Assembly (NCBI GenBank): GCA_947457395.1
Contig: CANGVA010000002.1
Location: 145,234-209,233, forward strand
Source: Bacteroidota bacterium
GTDB lineage: Bacteria; Bacteroidota; Bacteroidia; UKL13-3
DNA length: 64,000 bases
Reading direction: 5' to 3'
A program made the position numbers and the translations under genes. Of the stretch, positions 63,085-64,000 are shown piece after piece (position 1 is the first letter of the stretch; each line of letters opens with the position of its first letter). The notes beneath the pieces are model-generated. The model saw nothing but the letters and a program-made list of their open reading frames with translations, was not told where the DNA came from and searched no databases.

Positions 63085-64000
63085 TTATTTTATTAGTGTA
63101 ATTATTTTTTCTCCCATTTGCGCAGCTATGCCGCTCCAACTAAAGCGTGCATAAAAAGCTGCAGGTATTACAGGTTGTTTTCCTTCGCTTTGCTTTATCG
63201 CATTTGCAAATGCCTGCCACTCAAAATCTGGTACCACAACCAAATTCTCTCCGCAAATCTGCCGGTCAATACCCTCGGCACCGGTATTGGTAGAAACTAC
63301 TATTTTATTTAAAGCCAGCGCATCAACTGCTTTGGTTTTAATTCCTCCACCATTTAGAATGGGATTTACCACTACATCGGCAGCCAAAACATAATCATCA
63401 ATGTTTTCTACAAACCCTGCATGTATTATTTGATTGTTTCCTGCAATGGCAGCAAGAAAATCCGGTTGCGCCCTGCGGCCGCAAACAATAAATACATATT
63501 TGTCGGCATCAAGTAATGGCAATACGTTGGATAGCATAACATCCAGCGCTTCGCGGTTGGGCGGATAATCCAGCGAACCAAAAAAAAGCAATATTTGCTG
63601 ATGAGGCTTAATATTGTATTGGATCCTGATTTGTTCAGCTGCACCATTATCTGCCGGTGGTTCCTGCACGTCTACACCATAAGGTGTAACCAATGTTTTA
63701 TGTTTATTAATACCGAAGTATTTAATGGCCCTTTCTCGATCCTCTTCGGTAACAAAAAATACATAATCCATGCTGCGCAGGCACCAGCGCTCATAAACAA
63801 ATAAGAACCACCACCACCATTTGTTTACCGATTTAAAGCGTAAAAACTCAATATTATTGGAGCGCATCACCATGGGTTTGCCGCTAAGCATTTTAAGGAA
63901 AAACGCCATTGCCCAAAACCAAGGTTGTTCCATAAATACTGCATCAATTCTTTTGCTTTTAATTAGCCGCAGTAAATCATATACCAAAAACAGATTTAAA
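63085..64000 (-). CDS. Glycosyltransferase, GT4-like, 5' end cut by window
   Basis: At least 305 residues; the reading frame stays open to the right edge of the window, so the N-terminus is missing. The visible part has the GT-B C-terminal pattern: LVTPYGVDVQEPPADN, QQILLFFGSLDYPPNREALDVML, and the nucleotide-sugar E/G-rich loop VVVNPILNGGGIKTKAVDALALNKIVVSTNTGAEGI. It probably transfers a sugar in surface polysaccharide or LPS synthesis; the acceptor is unknown. Confidence 0.9.
   Translation of the reverse strand, partial: LNLFLVYDLLRLIKSKRIDAVFMEQPWFWAMAFFLKMLSGKPMVMRSNNIEFLRFKSVNKWWWWFLFVYERWCLRSMDYVFFVTEEDRERAIKYFGINKHKTLVTPYGVDVQEPPADNGAAEQIRIQYNIKPHQQILLFFGSLDYPPNREALDVMLSNVLPLLDADKYVFIVCGRRAQPDFLAAIAGNNQIIHAGFVENIDDYVLAADVVVNPILNGGGIKTKAVDALALNKIVVSTNTGAEGIDRQICGENLVVVPDFEWQAFANAIKQSEGKQPVIPAAFYARFSWSGIAAQMGEKIITLIK

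Noticed and set aside
1..64000. CRISPR array, prophage, transposase or rRNA/tRNA genes
   Set aside because: No regular repeat-spacer pattern, no phage or transposase genes and no tRNA/rRNA signatures were seen.

Overview
The window is a stretch of a Bacteroidota chromosome with moderately low GC, probably from the Chitinophagales/Sphingobacteriales/Cytophagales side of the phylum. The evidence is four proteins with type IX secretion C-terminal sorting domains (two gliding-motility type B, two type A 'PNP' type), DUF4175, DUF3108, DUF4468 and DUF2807 proteins, a TonB-dependent receptor with a carboxypeptidase-like regulatory domain, and a carotenoid cluster of the flexixanthin/saproxanthin kind. 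Promoters resemble the Bacteroidota TAnnTTTG -7 element, and starts mostly lack Shine-Dalgarno sequences. I see no tRNA, rRNA, CRISPR array, transposase or prophage. The region reads as core chromosome with surface-protein genes between housekeeping genes.

Layout. 1-3.6 kb: a small secreted protein with a pilin-like C-terminal strand, followed 1 nt later by a large outer-membrane protein whose domain order resembles a fimbrial usher. 3.6-9.9 kb: two M1 metallopeptidases (one with a predicted outer-membrane barrel) and an unknown exported protein. 10-13.2 kb: ECF sigma factor, membrane anti-sigma factor and a DUF2807-barrel fusion. 13.3-19.2 kb: T9SS cargo on the minus strand (PKD/propeller protein, serine beta-lactamase-like hydrolase, M43 metalloprotease) and an MGMT-like protein. 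19.3-26.2 kb: PhoD-like phosphatase, a CAP/OmpA-like hybrid, ALDH7-type aldehyde dehydrogenase, DUF3108 protein and ndk. 26.2-33.2 kb: DUF4175 coiled-coil protein, thioredoxin-like protein, purF, lptB and a small lipoprotein.

33-43.7 kb is a minus-strand run: pheS, a Big_5 lipoprotein, a methyltransferase, mnmG, ybeY, a T9SS type B protein and an M16 peptidase pair. Three parS-like ParB sites lie in and beside mnmG/ybeY/M16. Since mnmG is often close to oriC, this part may be origin-proximal. 44-49.4 kb: rluB-type pseudouridine synthase, tatA, gatA, a LysM protein with a degenerate transglycosylase domain, a GtrA protein and radC.

49.4-57.5 kb is the carotenoid cluster: cruF-crtD on the minus strand, a TonB-dependent receptor, then crtI-crtB-unknown-idi on the plus strand. 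It can plausibly make a hydroxylated, 3,4-desaturated carotenoid from isoprenyl diphosphates. No lycopene cyclase or ring hydroxylase is in view. 57.7-59.7 kb: purK and purE, separated by a 376-nt spacer with a REP-like palindromic element. 59.7-64 kb: menB and menD (menaquinone), a DUF4468 protein and a glycosyltransferase cut by the window end.

The items most worth a second look are the usher-like pair at the left edge, the parS cluster, the palindromic element between purK and purE, the degenerate transglycosylase, and the unknown gene translationally coupled between crtB and idi.
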